Of a DNA stretch of 64,000 bases, positions 46,151 through 53,807 are shown in pieces. Within the stretch, counting starts at the first letter, position 1; each line of letters starts with the position of its first letter. Made by a program: the position numbers and the translations under genes. Source of the DNA: Achromobacter sp. HZ34 (GTDB lineage: Bacteria > Pseudomonadota > Gammaproteobacteria > Burkholderiales > Burkholderiaceae_B); assembly GCF_002209485.1 (NCBI RefSeq), contig NZ_NJIX01000002.1, positions 620,001-684,000 on the forward strand. Direction: 5' to 3'. The notes below the pieces were generated by a model that was given only the letters and a program-made list of their open reading frames with translations, did not search any database and was not told where the DNA came from.

Positions 46151-46966
46151 ATGACCGTCGAACGCCTACTGCAGGACAGCATCACCGAAAACATCATCGT
46201 GGAAAAACGCGGCAATGCCGGCTGGATCACCTTCAACGATCCGGACCGCCACAACGCCGTGTCCTACGCCATGTGGGAGGCCATCCCCCCTGCCCTGCAG
46301 GCTTTCCAGGACGATCCGGACATCCGCGTGGTGGTGCTGACCGGCGCGGGGGAAAAGTCCTTCGTCAGCGGCGCCAACATTTCGCAGTTCGACAAGCTGC
46401 GTTCCGGCGAGGAAGCGGTGCAGGCCTACGAGCGTGTGGCCGAAGCCGCCCAGCTGGCGCTGTACGACTACGACAAGCCCACCATCGCCCGCATCCGCGG
46501 CTATTGCATAGGCGGCGGGCTGAACATCGCGCTGTGCTGCGACCTGCGCGTGGCCTCGGACGACAGCTCGTTCTCCATTCCGGCCGGCAAGCTGGGGTTG
46601 GGCTATCGCATGACGGCGATCCGCAACCTGGTGACGGCGGTGGGTCCGGCCAATGCGCTGGAGATCTTCCTGACGGCCAATCGCTTCAAGGCCGCGCAGG
46701 CGCGCGAACTGGGCCTGCTGCACAAGGTGACGGCCGCCGCCGAGCTCGACGCCGCGCTGGAGACCTACATCACGCAGATCGCCGCCAACGCACCGCTGAC
46801 GCTGCGGGCCGGCAAGAAGATGATCCGCCAGATGCAGCAATTGGGACCCGAAGTGGATCAGGACGCCATGACGCGCCTGGTACTGCAGTGTTTCGAGAGC
46901 AATGATTATCGCGAAGGCCGCAAGGCGTTCGCGGAGAAGCGGACACCGGTGTTCAACGGGACGTGA
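46151..46966 (+). CDS. Enoyl-CoA hydratase/isomerase family protein
   Basis: The 271-residue crotonase has the oxyanion-hole segments (GAGEKSFVSGANISQF, residues 65-80, and GYCIGGGLNIALCCDLRVAS). At the position of the catalytic Glu144 of rat enoyl-CoA hydratase it has Ala145 (IPAGKLGLGY), while the second glutamate position is Glu171 (NALEIFL). This points to a non-hydratase reaction in the superfamily. The ATG at 46151 has AAGGAC 8 nt upstream and was chosen over a GTG 24 nt earlier. It is third in the CoA transferase operon. Confidence 0.85.
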   Translation: MTVERLLQDSITENIIVEKRGNAGWITFNDPDRHNAVSYAMWEAIPPALQAFQDDPDIRVVVLTGAGEKSFVSGANISQFDKLRSGEEAVQAYERVAEAAQLALYDYDKPTIARIRGYCIGGGLNIALCCDLRVASDDSSFSIPAGKLGLGYRMTAIRNLVTAVGPANALEIFLTANRFKAAQARELGLLHKVTAAAELDAALETYITQIAANAPLTLRAGKKMIRQMQQLGPEVDQDAMTRLVLQCFESNDYREGRKAFAEKRTPVFNGT

Positions 46967-47179
46967 TCCCTTCCCGCGCCCATAAGACGCTTCAGACACT
47001 TTAGTCACGTTAGACGTAATCGCGGTATTTCCGACCGATGCCAGGCCGCTGTGCGGCCCGGCAGGGGATCGGCTTGCCCGATGCAGCACCTTTACCCGGA
47101 TGGACGATCAAGCGGCAGCGACTAGCCGCGCGGCCGTCCGGCATCTGAATCACCTTCATCGACAACAACGGAGACAACG
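46967..47179. other. Spacer between crotonase and Bug genes
   Basis: This 213-nt gap contains no gene and no clear terminator. It could carry a separate promoter for the Bug receptor gene. Confidence 0.35.
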
Positions 47180-48157
47180 ATGAAATCGAGCATGGCCAGC
47201 ATGATCCTGGCGGCGAGCGCCGCCTTCGCGGTAGCACCGGGCGGTGCCCGGGCCGCCTATCCCGACCAACCCATCCGCCTCGTCATCGGCTATGCCGCCG
47301 GCGGCACCACCGACATCCTGGCCCGCGCCCTGGGCGAGCAGCTGGGCAAGTCCTTGAATACGTCGGTCATCGTCGAGAATAAGCCGGGGGCGGCGGGCAA
47401 CCTGGCCGCTTCCTATGTGGCGCAGGCAAAGCCGGACGGCTATACCGTGTTCATGGCGACGGTCGCCAGCCACGGCATCAACCCGGCGTTGTACAAGAAC
47501 CTGGGCTATGACCCGGTCAAGGGCTTCGCGCCGGTGGGCATGGTGGCGGCGATTCCGCTGGTGCTGATCGCCAACCCCAAGCTGCCGGCGAAGAATGTCG
47601 AGGAACTGGCCGCGCTGTGCCGGGAAAAGCCGGGCACGATGAACTATGCCTCCAGTGGCAATGGGTCGCCGGTGCATCTGGCGGGGGCCATGTTCGCGCA
47701 GGCGGCGAATGTGAATATCGTGCACGTGCCCTATCGCGGCGGTGCGCTGGCGAATACGTCGGTGATGACGGGCGAAACGCAGTTCAGTTTCGCCACGCTG
47801 CCGGCGGCACTGCCGCAGGTGAAGGCGGGCACGCTGCGGGCGTTGGCGGTGACCACGCGGGAGCGGTCGGATCAATTGCCCGATGTGCCCACGGTGGGGG
47901 AAACCAAGGGCTTCGACGGTTATGAGATCAATACGTGGAACGCCATCATGGCGCCCGCGGGCACGCCGCCGGCCGTCGTGGAGAAATTGAACCAGGCCAT
48001 CAAGCAGGCGATGACCTCGCCGGAACTGGTCAAGCGCTTCCAGGGAGAAGGTGCCATGCCGAAGACCAGCACGCCGCAGGAACTGGCGACGTTCGTCGAC
48101 GCCGAGTTGAAGAAATGGGCCGGCGTGGTGAATAAGGTGAACATCAAGTTGGATTGA
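47180..48157 (+). CDS. Bug family tripartite tricarboxylate transporter receptor
   Basis: The 325-residue periplasmic receptor has a signal peptide (ending GGARA-AY) and the Bug fold: YPDQPIRLVIGYAAGGTTDILARAL, VIVENKPGAAGN, the MNYASSGNGSPVHLAGAMF loop and VHVPYRGGALANTSVMTGETQFSF. Such receptors bind small carboxylates for TctAB-type transport or signalling. No TctA or TctB gene is present. It ends the CoA transferase operon, so the ligand is probably the carboxylate activated there. A terminator follows. Confidence 0.9.
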   Translation: MKSSMASMILAASAAFAVAPGGARAAYPDQPIRLVIGYAAGGTTDILARALGEQLGKSLNTSVIVENKPGAAGNLAASYVAQAKPDGYTVFMATVASHGINPALYKNLGYDPVKGFAPVGMVAAIPLVLIANPKLPAKNVEELAALCREKPGTMNYASSGNGSPVHLAGAMFAQAANVNIVHVPYRGGALANTSVMTGETQFSFATLPAALPQVKAGTLRALAVTTRERSDQLPDVPTVGETKGFDGYEINTWNAIMAPAGTPPAVVEKLNQAIKQAMTSPELVKRFQGEGAMPKTSTPQELATFVDAELKKWAGVVNKVNIKLD

Positions 48158-48250
48158 GGGAGAGGGGGACCACCCCCGAGGCGCTGCGCGCCTCCCCCTC
48201 AAGGGCGCGGCACTGGCGGAGCCGGCTGCGCCGATCCGCTGTGCCCCGGA
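48158..48250 (+). repeat. GC-rich hairpin element in the Bug gene trailer
   Basis: CGAGGCGCTGCGCGCCTCCCC forms a tight hairpin (GAGGCGC, TG, CGCCTC-like). The sequence GGGGGACCACCCCCGAGGCG continues the pairing. Similar GC-rich intergenic units are common in Bordetella and Burkholderia genomes, but the copy number cannot be checked here. Confidence 0.35.
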
Positions 48251-48257
48251 TCCAATA

Positions 48258-48284
48258 GACCTGTGCAATGCACAGGTCTTTTTT
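48258..48284 (+). terminator. Terminator of the Bug receptor gene
   Basis: GACCTGTGC, AAT and GCACAGGTC form a perfect 9-bp stem followed by six T residues on the plus strand, 100 nt past the stop. Confidence 0.85.
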
Positions 48285-48324
48285 CATCGAGGAAGAAGTC
48301 CTCGGGCGCGGGGCCGCTGACGGG

Positions 48325-48939
48325 CTATTCGTTCTTTTGCCATTCCAGCGGCCAGGCGCCGCTGAGGACGTTTTGCAGCCACAAGGTGCAGGTGAGCGTC
48401 TTCGAGTCGGTCACGCGGCCGTCGCGGCAGGCTTCGTAGAGGTCTTCCACATCCATGGCATGGACGTCGAGGAACTCATCAGGATCGAGCTCGGCCGCAC
48501 CCACCTGCAGGTTGCGGGCGAAATAGATGTGGATGATTTCCGTGGAATAGGCGATGGCCAGGTGCAAGGCGCCAGCATAGGCCCATTCGCCCCCCCGATA
48601 ACCGGTTTCCTCCAGCAGCTCGCGCCGGCCGCAGTCGTAGGGATCTTCGCCCGGGTCCAGCTTGCCGGCGGGGAATTCGATCATCACGCGGCCCACCGGA
48701 TAACGGTACTGGCGTTCGATCAGCACCCGGCGGCCATCGTCCAGCAGCGGAATGACCACCACCGCGCCCGGATGCACCACGTATTCACGCGTGGAGGTGT
48801 TGCCATTGGGCAGCCGCACCGTATCGCGGCGGGCTTCCAGGAAACGGCCATGGAACAGCATTTCGCGGCCGACGAGGGTTTCGACCAGATGGGATTCGTC
48901 GCCAGGCGCGGCGGAATGTTTATCGTCGGGAGCAGTCAC
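48325..48939 (-). CDS. nudF: Nudix hydrolase, ADP-ribose pyrophosphatase-like
   Basis: The 204-residue protein has the Nudix box G92-x5-E98-x7-RELLEETGY (residues 92-114), with a preceding Nudix fold strand GAVVVIPLLDDGRRVLIERQYRYPVGRVMIEFPAG. The length and Y-R-Y-P motif match ADP-ribose diphosphatases (NudF). It should cleave ADP-ribose and related sugar nucleotides. The gene sits between unrelated genes on the minus strand and has no obvious partner. Confidence 0.88.
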   Translation of the reverse strand: MTAPDDKHSAAPGDESHLVETLVGREMLFHGRFLEARRDTVRLPNGNTSTREYVVHPGAVVVIPLLDDGRRVLIERQYRYPVGRVMIEFPAGKLDPGEDPYDCGRRELLEETGYRGGEWAYAGALHLAIAYSTEIIHIYFARNLQVGAAELDPDEFLDVHAMDVEDLYEACRDGRVTDSKTLTCTLWLQNVLSGAWPLEWQKNE

Positions 48940-49049
48940 GATGGTTCAAGGGATATGGGGGAAAGGACCTACTGTAGCAGCAAGGTGTGACGGATCCGGG
49001 CCTTCTGCCCGCGCCAGGGACGGTCGCCCCGGGGCGCGGCCGCGCCCGC

Positions 49050-49934
49050 CTACCCTGTCCGGCGGCGTTTGCCACCCAGGGCCAGCTGGACGAAGGCCTG
49101 CACCAATTGGGCGCGGACCGAGGAGGGCTGCCACAGGACGCCGACGGTGCGGGTGGGACGTGGGGCGGGCAGCGTCCACTTCTTCAGCGCCGGGTCCGCC
49201 GGGCCGATCACCGGCCAGTCAGGCAGCACGGAAACGCCCAGCCCTTCCGACACCAGCTTGGCGATCGATTCGATGCCATCCAGTTCGAAGCGCACGCGCG
49301 GCCGGATGCCCCGTTCGCGCAGGTAATCGTCGGCCAGACGTCCCCCCACCACGCTGCGGTCGTAGCGGATGAAGGGCTCGCGCGCCGCGATGGCCAGGGC
49401 GTCGCGGCCGCTGACATCGTGGCGGGTCAGCAGGATCAGGGGTTCTTCCCGCAAGGGACACCAGGCATAGCCCTTGGGTAGATCGAACAAAGGATGTACC
49501 AGCACCGCGGCATCCAGCTCGCCGGCCAGCACGCGGCTATACAGCCGCACGGTGGATCCCGGGTCGATGTAGATCTCGATGTCGGGATGGCGCGCTACCC
49601 ATTGCTTGAGTACGGTCGGCACGATGCCGGTCAGGGCGGTGGGGGTTGCTCCCAGGCGCAGAGGTCCGGCCGGCATATCCGTGCCGGATGCGGCGGACTT
49701 GAGGTCACGCACCTCGTCGACCAGGCGCCGGGCGCGCTCCATGATGCGGTTGCCGGCGACCGTGGGCCTGACGTTGCGGCCGGAGCGCGCCACCAGCTTG
49801 CTGCCGACGGAGGCTTCCAGCGCTTTCAGCCGTTGCGCCACCGAGGCCGGCGTCAGATCCAGCCGGCGCGCGGCCTCGGCGATGGAGCCGGACTCGACCA
49901 CATGGATGAAGCTTTGCAGGAAACGGGTGTCCAT
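49050..49934 (-). CDS. LysR family regulator of the enolase-superfamily operon
   Basis: The 294-residue regulator has the LysR helix-turn-helix (FLQSFIHVVESGSIAEAARRLDLTPASVAQRLKALEASVGSKLVARSGRNVRPTVAG, residues 5-60) and an effector domain (VPTVLKQWVARHPDIEIYI, later LDAAVLVHPLFDLP). The start at 49934 is that of the family. It diverges from a mandelate racemase/muconate lactonizing-type gene followed by Bug receptor genes, and three related half-sites lie near that promoter, so it probably controls that operon. Confidence 0.88.
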   Translation of the reverse strand: MDTRFLQSFIHVVESGSIAEAARRLDLTPASVAQRLKALEASVGSKLVARSGRNVRPTVAGNRIMERARRLVDEVRDLKSAASGTDMPAGPLRLGATPTALTGIVPTVLKQWVARHPDIEIYIDPGSTVRLYSRVLAGELDAAVLVHPLFDLPKGYAWCPLREEPLILLTRHDVSGRDALAIAAREPFIRYDRSVVGGRLADDYLRERGIRPRVRFELDGIESIAKLVSEGLGVSVLPDWPVIGPADPALKKWTLPAPRPTRTVGVLWQPSSVRAQLVQAFVQLALGGKRRRTG

Positions 49935-50284
49935 AGGCCCTTCGAAAATGCGTCTCCCGGGCCAACCCGGAAGTTGAAAGATCGAGGGGCTCCGCCCCTT
50001 ACGCTCCCCGTGAAATGCCCGACGGCCCCGGCAACCCGGAAGGGATTGTCGAGGAGCGGTAGCCCCGACGCTCCCCGGGCGGAAATAGGCCAGGGCGCGT
50101 ACGAGGCGGGGCGTTGAGGGGCGGAGCCCCTCAAAAAAATCCCCCCGAACAGCGGCAGCATGCACCTCCGGAAGATGGATATTACATCTTCACAAGATGC
50201 CGGAACGCTCTTTTTCTTTTTCCTGACTTCCCCAAGAATGCCCCGTAGCCACCCAATTTCCAGCCACTTCAAAAGGAGCCCTCC
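49935..50284. other. Divergent LysR/MR-MLE intergenic region
   Basis: This 350-bp region has an imperfect direct repeat (CAACCCGGAAG at 49963 and 50032; ACGCTCCCCG at 50001 and 50068). GAGGGGCTCCGCCCCT occurs at about 49984 and its inverted form GAGGGGCGGAGCCCCTC at 50116-50132. The LysR operator (50171-50199) lies in the right part. An AT-rich block near 50200-50225 is a possible promoter element. Confidence 0.5.
50171..50199. promoter_or_regulatory. LysR-type operator of three half-sites
   Basis: GAAGATG (50171-50177), CATCTTC (50185-50191) and AAGATG (50194-50199) are alternating half-sites: the first pair is a perfect 7-bp inverted repeat with 7-nt spacer, and CATCTT-CAC-AAGATG is another palindrome. 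It lies 85 nt before the MR-MLE gene start. Confidence 0.6.
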
Positions 50285-51415
50285 GTGCCCCGTATCGCTT
50301 CGGTCCAGTTCTGCCACGCCGCCGTCCCGCTCGACAAAGTCACCTCCTTTTCCACGCGCACCGTCAGTACCCGCCATTACGGCCTGGTCAAGGTGCGTAG
50401 CAGCGACGGCGTCGAAGGCATAGGCTTCTGCTACGTCGGCAGCGCCGCCGGCCAACTCTTCTCGGTCGCCGTGGAGCAATTGCTGGCCCCCCTGCTGGTG
50501 GGCGAAGACAGCACCGCGGTCGAAGCCCTGTGGCAAAAGATGTATAGCGAATCCCTGCTGCAAGGCCGCGCCGGCACCGTGATGCGCGCCATCAGCGCAC
50601 TGGACACGGCGCTGTGGGACCTGAACGCCCGGAGCGCCGGCCTGCCCCTGCACCGTTACCTGGGCGCGGCCGCGCTGGACCGCGTGCCGGCCTATGCCAG
50701 CGGCGGCTATTACCTGGAAGGCAAGACACCGGCCAAGCTGGGCGAAGAAATGGCCAGCTACGTCGCCAAGGGCTTCAAGGCCGTGAAGATGAAGGCCGGC
50801 CGCCTGAGCCCGAAGGAAGAAGAAGATCGCCTGCGCGCGGCCCGCGAGGCCATCGGTCCCGACGTCGAACTGATGATGGACATGAACAATGCGTGGACTG
50901 ACGTCACCCAGGCCATGCAGTACGTGAGCCGTTTTGAAAAATACGACCCCTACTTCCTGGAAGAGCCTTTCTCCCCGGACGACATCGACAGCCACGCCAA
51001 GCTGGCGCGCCTGACCCGCGTGCCGGTGGCTACCGGCGAAATCGGCTACGGCCGCTGGTACCACAAGGAACTGCTGGACAAGGGCGGCGCCGGCATCCTG
51101 CAGACCGATGCCCTGGTGTGCGGCGGCATCACCGAATGGAAGCGGATCGCGGCCACGGCCGCCAGCTACGGCGTGGTCGTATGCCCGCACTGGTTCCACG
51201 ATGTCCACGCGCCGCTGGTGGCGGCCACACCCAATGCGCGCTACGTCGAGTTCTTCTGGGACGACCAGGTGCTGAACTTCCGCCGCCTGGTCGATCGCCA
51301 GCTGGAACATCGCGACGGCCACGTCATCCTGCACCAGGAACCGGGCCTGGGCTTCGGCTTCGATGAGAAAGCGGTGACGCGCTACGGCCAGTGGGGCACC
51401 GTCAAGGAAAAATGA
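50285..51415 (+). CDS. Enolase-superfamily enzyme (mandelate racemase subgroup)
   Basis: The 376-residue protein has the enolase fold with the active-site residues readable: K168 and K170 in AVKMKAGR, metal ligands D199 (MMDMNNAW), E226 (LEEPF) and E252 (ATGEIGYG), and the dyad D275/H302 (ILQTDALVCGG, VVCPHWFHDVH). The K-x-K plus His/Asp dyad is that of the mandelate racemase subgroup, which acts on 2-hydroxy acids or sugar acids by proton abstraction. The start is GTG at 50285 with AAGGAG 9 nt upstream. It leads an operon with two Bug receptor genes. Confidence 0.88.
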   Translation: MPRIASVQFCHAAVPLDKVTSFSTRTVSTRHYGLVKVRSSDGVEGIGFCYVGSAAGQLFSVAVEQLLAPLLVGEDSTAVEALWQKMYSESLLQGRAGTVMRAISALDTALWDLNARSAGLPLHRYLGAAALDRVPAYASGGYYLEGKTPAKLGEEMASYVAKGFKAVKMKAGRLSPKEEEDRLRAAREAIGPDVELMMDMNNAWTDVTQAMQYVSRFEKYDPYFLEEPFSPDDIDSHAKLARLTRVPVATGEIGYGRWYHKELLDKGGAGILQTDALVCGGITEWKRIAATAASYGVVVCPHWFHDVHAPLVAATPNARYVEFFWDDQVLNFRRLVDRQLEHRDGHVILHQEPGLGFGFDEKAVTRYGQWGTVKEK

Positions 51416-51538
51416 ACCGGCCGGTTCGCAGCGACACCAGAACCATGACCATCGCCGTGCAAAACAAAAACTGATACTCGCACAACGACCAGGACCGCCG
51501 CGGCACAGCGGCGGCCTGGGCACGAGGAGGAGACACTC

Positions 51539-52516
51539 ATGCATCGCAAGGAATTCCTGCGTTCCACGCTCGCCGCCATGGCGGCCATGGCCTTGCCACG
51601 AGCCCATGCGGCCACCGGCGCCTGGCCCGACCGGCCCATCAACTACGTGGTGGCCTTTCCGCCAGGTAGCAATACCGACGTGCTAGGCCGCATCGTCGCC
51701 CAGCATCTGGGCGACGCGTTGCACACCTCGGTGGTGGTCGACAACCGGCCCGGCGCCACCGGCATGATAGGGTCGGCCTACGTCGCCAAGGCGCCACCGG
51801 ATGGCTACACCCTGCTGGGCGCCAGCATCGCCTCGCACGCCATCAATCCCAGCCTGTTCCGCAACATGCAGTACGACCCGGTGCGTTCGTTCCAGCCCAT
51901 CACCATCATCGGCATGAACGGCAACACGCTGGTGGTACGCCAGGACAGCCCCTTCCACAACGTCGCCGACCTCATCGCGGAAGCACGCAAGCGGCCCGGC
52001 ACGATTTCCTTCGCGTCATCGGGCATAGGCACCACGCAGCATTTGTCGGGCGTGCTGCTGGAGCAACTGGCGGGCATCAAGATGGTCCACGTGCCCTACT
52101 CCAGCCGCTCGGCCCTGCCTGACGTAATCGGTGGCCAGGTCGACTTCATGTTCGAAGGGCCCACCGTGATCTCGCATGTCAAGGGCGGCAAGCTGCGGGC
52201 GCTGGCGGTAACGTCGCCGACGCGCCTGCAAAGCCTGCCGGACGTGCCGACCATGATGGAAGCGGGCGTGGCCGGCTACCAGGTGCAGGCCTGGCAGGCG
52301 ATCTTCGCGCCGGCGGGGGTGCCACCCGACATCGTCGACAAGGTCTATCACGCCATTGCCGGCGTGTTGAAGCAGCCCAAGGTGCTGGCGCAGTTGCGCG
52401 ACATGGGTGTCGAACCCTCCGGCATGCCGCCGCGCGAGTTCGCGCAATTCCAGCAGACCGAGATCCATCGCTGGGCCGAAGTGGTCGGCAAGGCGGGCAT
52501 CAAGGCCGAAAGTTGA
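51539..52516 (+). CDS. Bug family receptor, second copy
   Basis: The 325-residue protein has a signal peptide (RKEFLRSTLAAMAAMALPRAHA) and the Bug fold: WPDRPINYVVAFPPGSNTDVLGRIVAQHLGDAL, VVVDNRPGATGMIGSAYVAKAPPDGYTLLG and the VHVPYSSRSALPDVIGGQVDFMF segment. It starts 123 nt after the MR-MLE gene with an AGGAGG site. The ligand is probably the substrate of that enzyme. No membrane partner is encoded nearby. Confidence 0.9.
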   Translation: MHRKEFLRSTLAAMAAMALPRAHAATGAWPDRPINYVVAFPPGSNTDVLGRIVAQHLGDALHTSVVVDNRPGATGMIGSAYVAKAPPDGYTLLGASIASHAINPSLFRNMQYDPVRSFQPITIIGMNGNTLVVRQDSPFHNVADLIAEARKRPGTISFASSGIGTTQHLSGVLLEQLAGIKMVHVPYSSRSALPDVIGGQVDFMFEGPTVISHVKGGKLRALAVTSPTRLQSLPDVPTMMEAGVAGYQVQAWQAIFAPAGVPPDIVDKVYHAIAGVLKQPKVLAQLRDMGVEPSGMPPREFAQFQQTEIHRWAEVVGKAGIKAES

Positions 52517-52698
52517 ACCGGATCTGACGGCTGCCATTGTCCGGTGCGGGATTTGGAGCATGGCCCCGACCTGCTCCCTGCCGTATATTGCCTCCATAAA
52601 CAGATTCAGCGTTCACGGACCGCCGCTTCCCCAACGGCGAGCAGCGGTCCGGCAGCAAACGAATCCCGCGACTTGCGGATATACAAAGGAGGAAGACA

Positions 52699-53694
52699 AT
52701 GACGAGCAGTCCCGCTATCACCCTGCGTCGGCGCATCGCTACCGGAGCCCTGCTGGCAAGCACCCTGTTGGGCAGCCTGGCGGCCACCGGCGCGGCACGC
52801 GCGGACGAGTATCCGGACAAACCCGTCAAGGTGGTCGTGGCGTTCACGGCCGGCGGCACGACCGACATCCTTACCCGCAGTGTGTCCAACCTGCTGGGAC
52901 AGAAATTCAAGCAATCCTTCATCGTCGAAAACAAGCCGGGCGCGGGCGGCAATATTGGCACCGAATACGTCGCCCGTTCCGCCCCCGACGGCTACACCCT
53001 GATCGTCGACTCGGTCGGCCCGATCGCGGTGAATTCCAGCCTCAACAAGCTGAACTACGATCCGCTGGTGGACCTGGTGCCGGTCATCCAGATCGCCGAC
53101 GTGCCCAACGTGCTGGTGGTGCCCCCAGATCTGCCGATCCACAACATGAAGGAGTTCCTGGCCTATGCCAAGGCCCACTCGGGCAAGCTGAACTACAGTT
53201 CGACCGGCATCGGCACGTCGTCGCACCTGTCCAGCTATATGCTGATGCAGCTCAACGGCGTGCAGGCCACGCATGTGCCGTACAAGGGCGCGGATGCCCT
53301 CAACGACCTGCTCACGGGCCGCGTGCAGTTCATGTTCGCCACCATCCCGTCGGTGATCGGCCAGATCAAGGCCGGCAAGCTGCGCGCCATCGCGGTGAGC
53401 AGCGCACGCCGCTCGGCGTCCATGCCCGACATTCCCAGCGTGGCGGAAAGCGGCTTCCCGGGCTTTGAAGCGGGCTCCTGGTTCGGCATGTTCGCGCCCA
53501 AGGGCACGCCGCCGGACGTGATCGCGAAACTCAACACGGCCATCAACGGCATCCTGCCGCAGCTCAAGGACAAGATGATCGCCGAAGGGGCCGACCCCGT
53601 GGGCGGCACTGCCGCGGACTTCGACACGTTCACCCACGCGGAACAGCGCAAATGGAGCGCGCTGATCAAGCAGATGAATACGAAGGCGGAATAA
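52699..53694 (+). CDS. Bug family receptor, third copy
   Basis: The 331-residue protein has a signal peptide (ending AAR-ADE) and the fold YPDKPVKVVVAFTAGGTTDILTRSV, FIVENKPGAGGNIGTEYVA and LNYSSTGIGTSSHLSSYML. It is only moderately similar to the second copy, so it is not a recent duplicate. It lies 182 nt after it on the same strand, with AGGAGGA upstream. A separate promoter in the gap is possible. Confidence 0.9.
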   Translation: MTSSPAITLRRRIATGALLASTLLGSLAATGAARADEYPDKPVKVVVAFTAGGTTDILTRSVSNLLGQKFKQSFIVENKPGAGGNIGTEYVARSAPDGYTLIVDSVGPIAVNSSLNKLNYDPLVDLVPVIQIADVPNVLVVPPDLPIHNMKEFLAYAKAHSGKLNYSSTGIGTSSHLSSYMLMQLNGVQATHVPYKGADALNDLLTGRVQFMFATIPSVIGQIKAGKLRAIAVSSARRSASMPDIPSVAESGFPGFEAGSWFGMFAPKGTPPDVIAKLNTAINGILPQLKDKMIAEGADPVGGTAADFDTFTHAEQRKWSALIKQMNTKAE

Positions 53695-53739
53695 GCCGGG
53701 GCGGGCGCGCCCGCCGCGCCCGCGCATCGAAGCCGCGCG

Positions 53740-53807
53740 TCACAGCTGAATACCACAGCTGAATCTCACGGCTGAATATCACGGCTGAATATCACGGCTG
53801 AACGTCA
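53740..53807. repeat. Five tandem 13-bp units starting at a stop codon
   Basis: Units start at 53740, 53753, 53766, 53779 and 53792: TCACAGCTGAATA, CCACAGCTGAATC, TCACGGCTGAATA (twice), TCACGGCTGAACG. They run up to TCA at 53805-53807, which is the TGA stop of the betaine ABC gene on the minus strand. Four of the five units also carry TGA in that strand, in successive frames. Confidence 0.85.

Noticed and set aside
48158-48250. Insertion-sequence end or attachment site
   Set aside because: There is no transposase, no target duplication and the sequence is a simple GC-rich hairpin element.
50116-50139. Terminator at GAGGGGC-GGA-GCCCCTC followed by A residues
   Set aside because: Neither strand has a T run after the stem, so it is not a canonical terminator in either direction.
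51539-53694. Recent duplication of the two adjacent Bug genes
   Set aside because: The proteins differ throughout, including signal peptides and ligand loops, so they are old paralogues.
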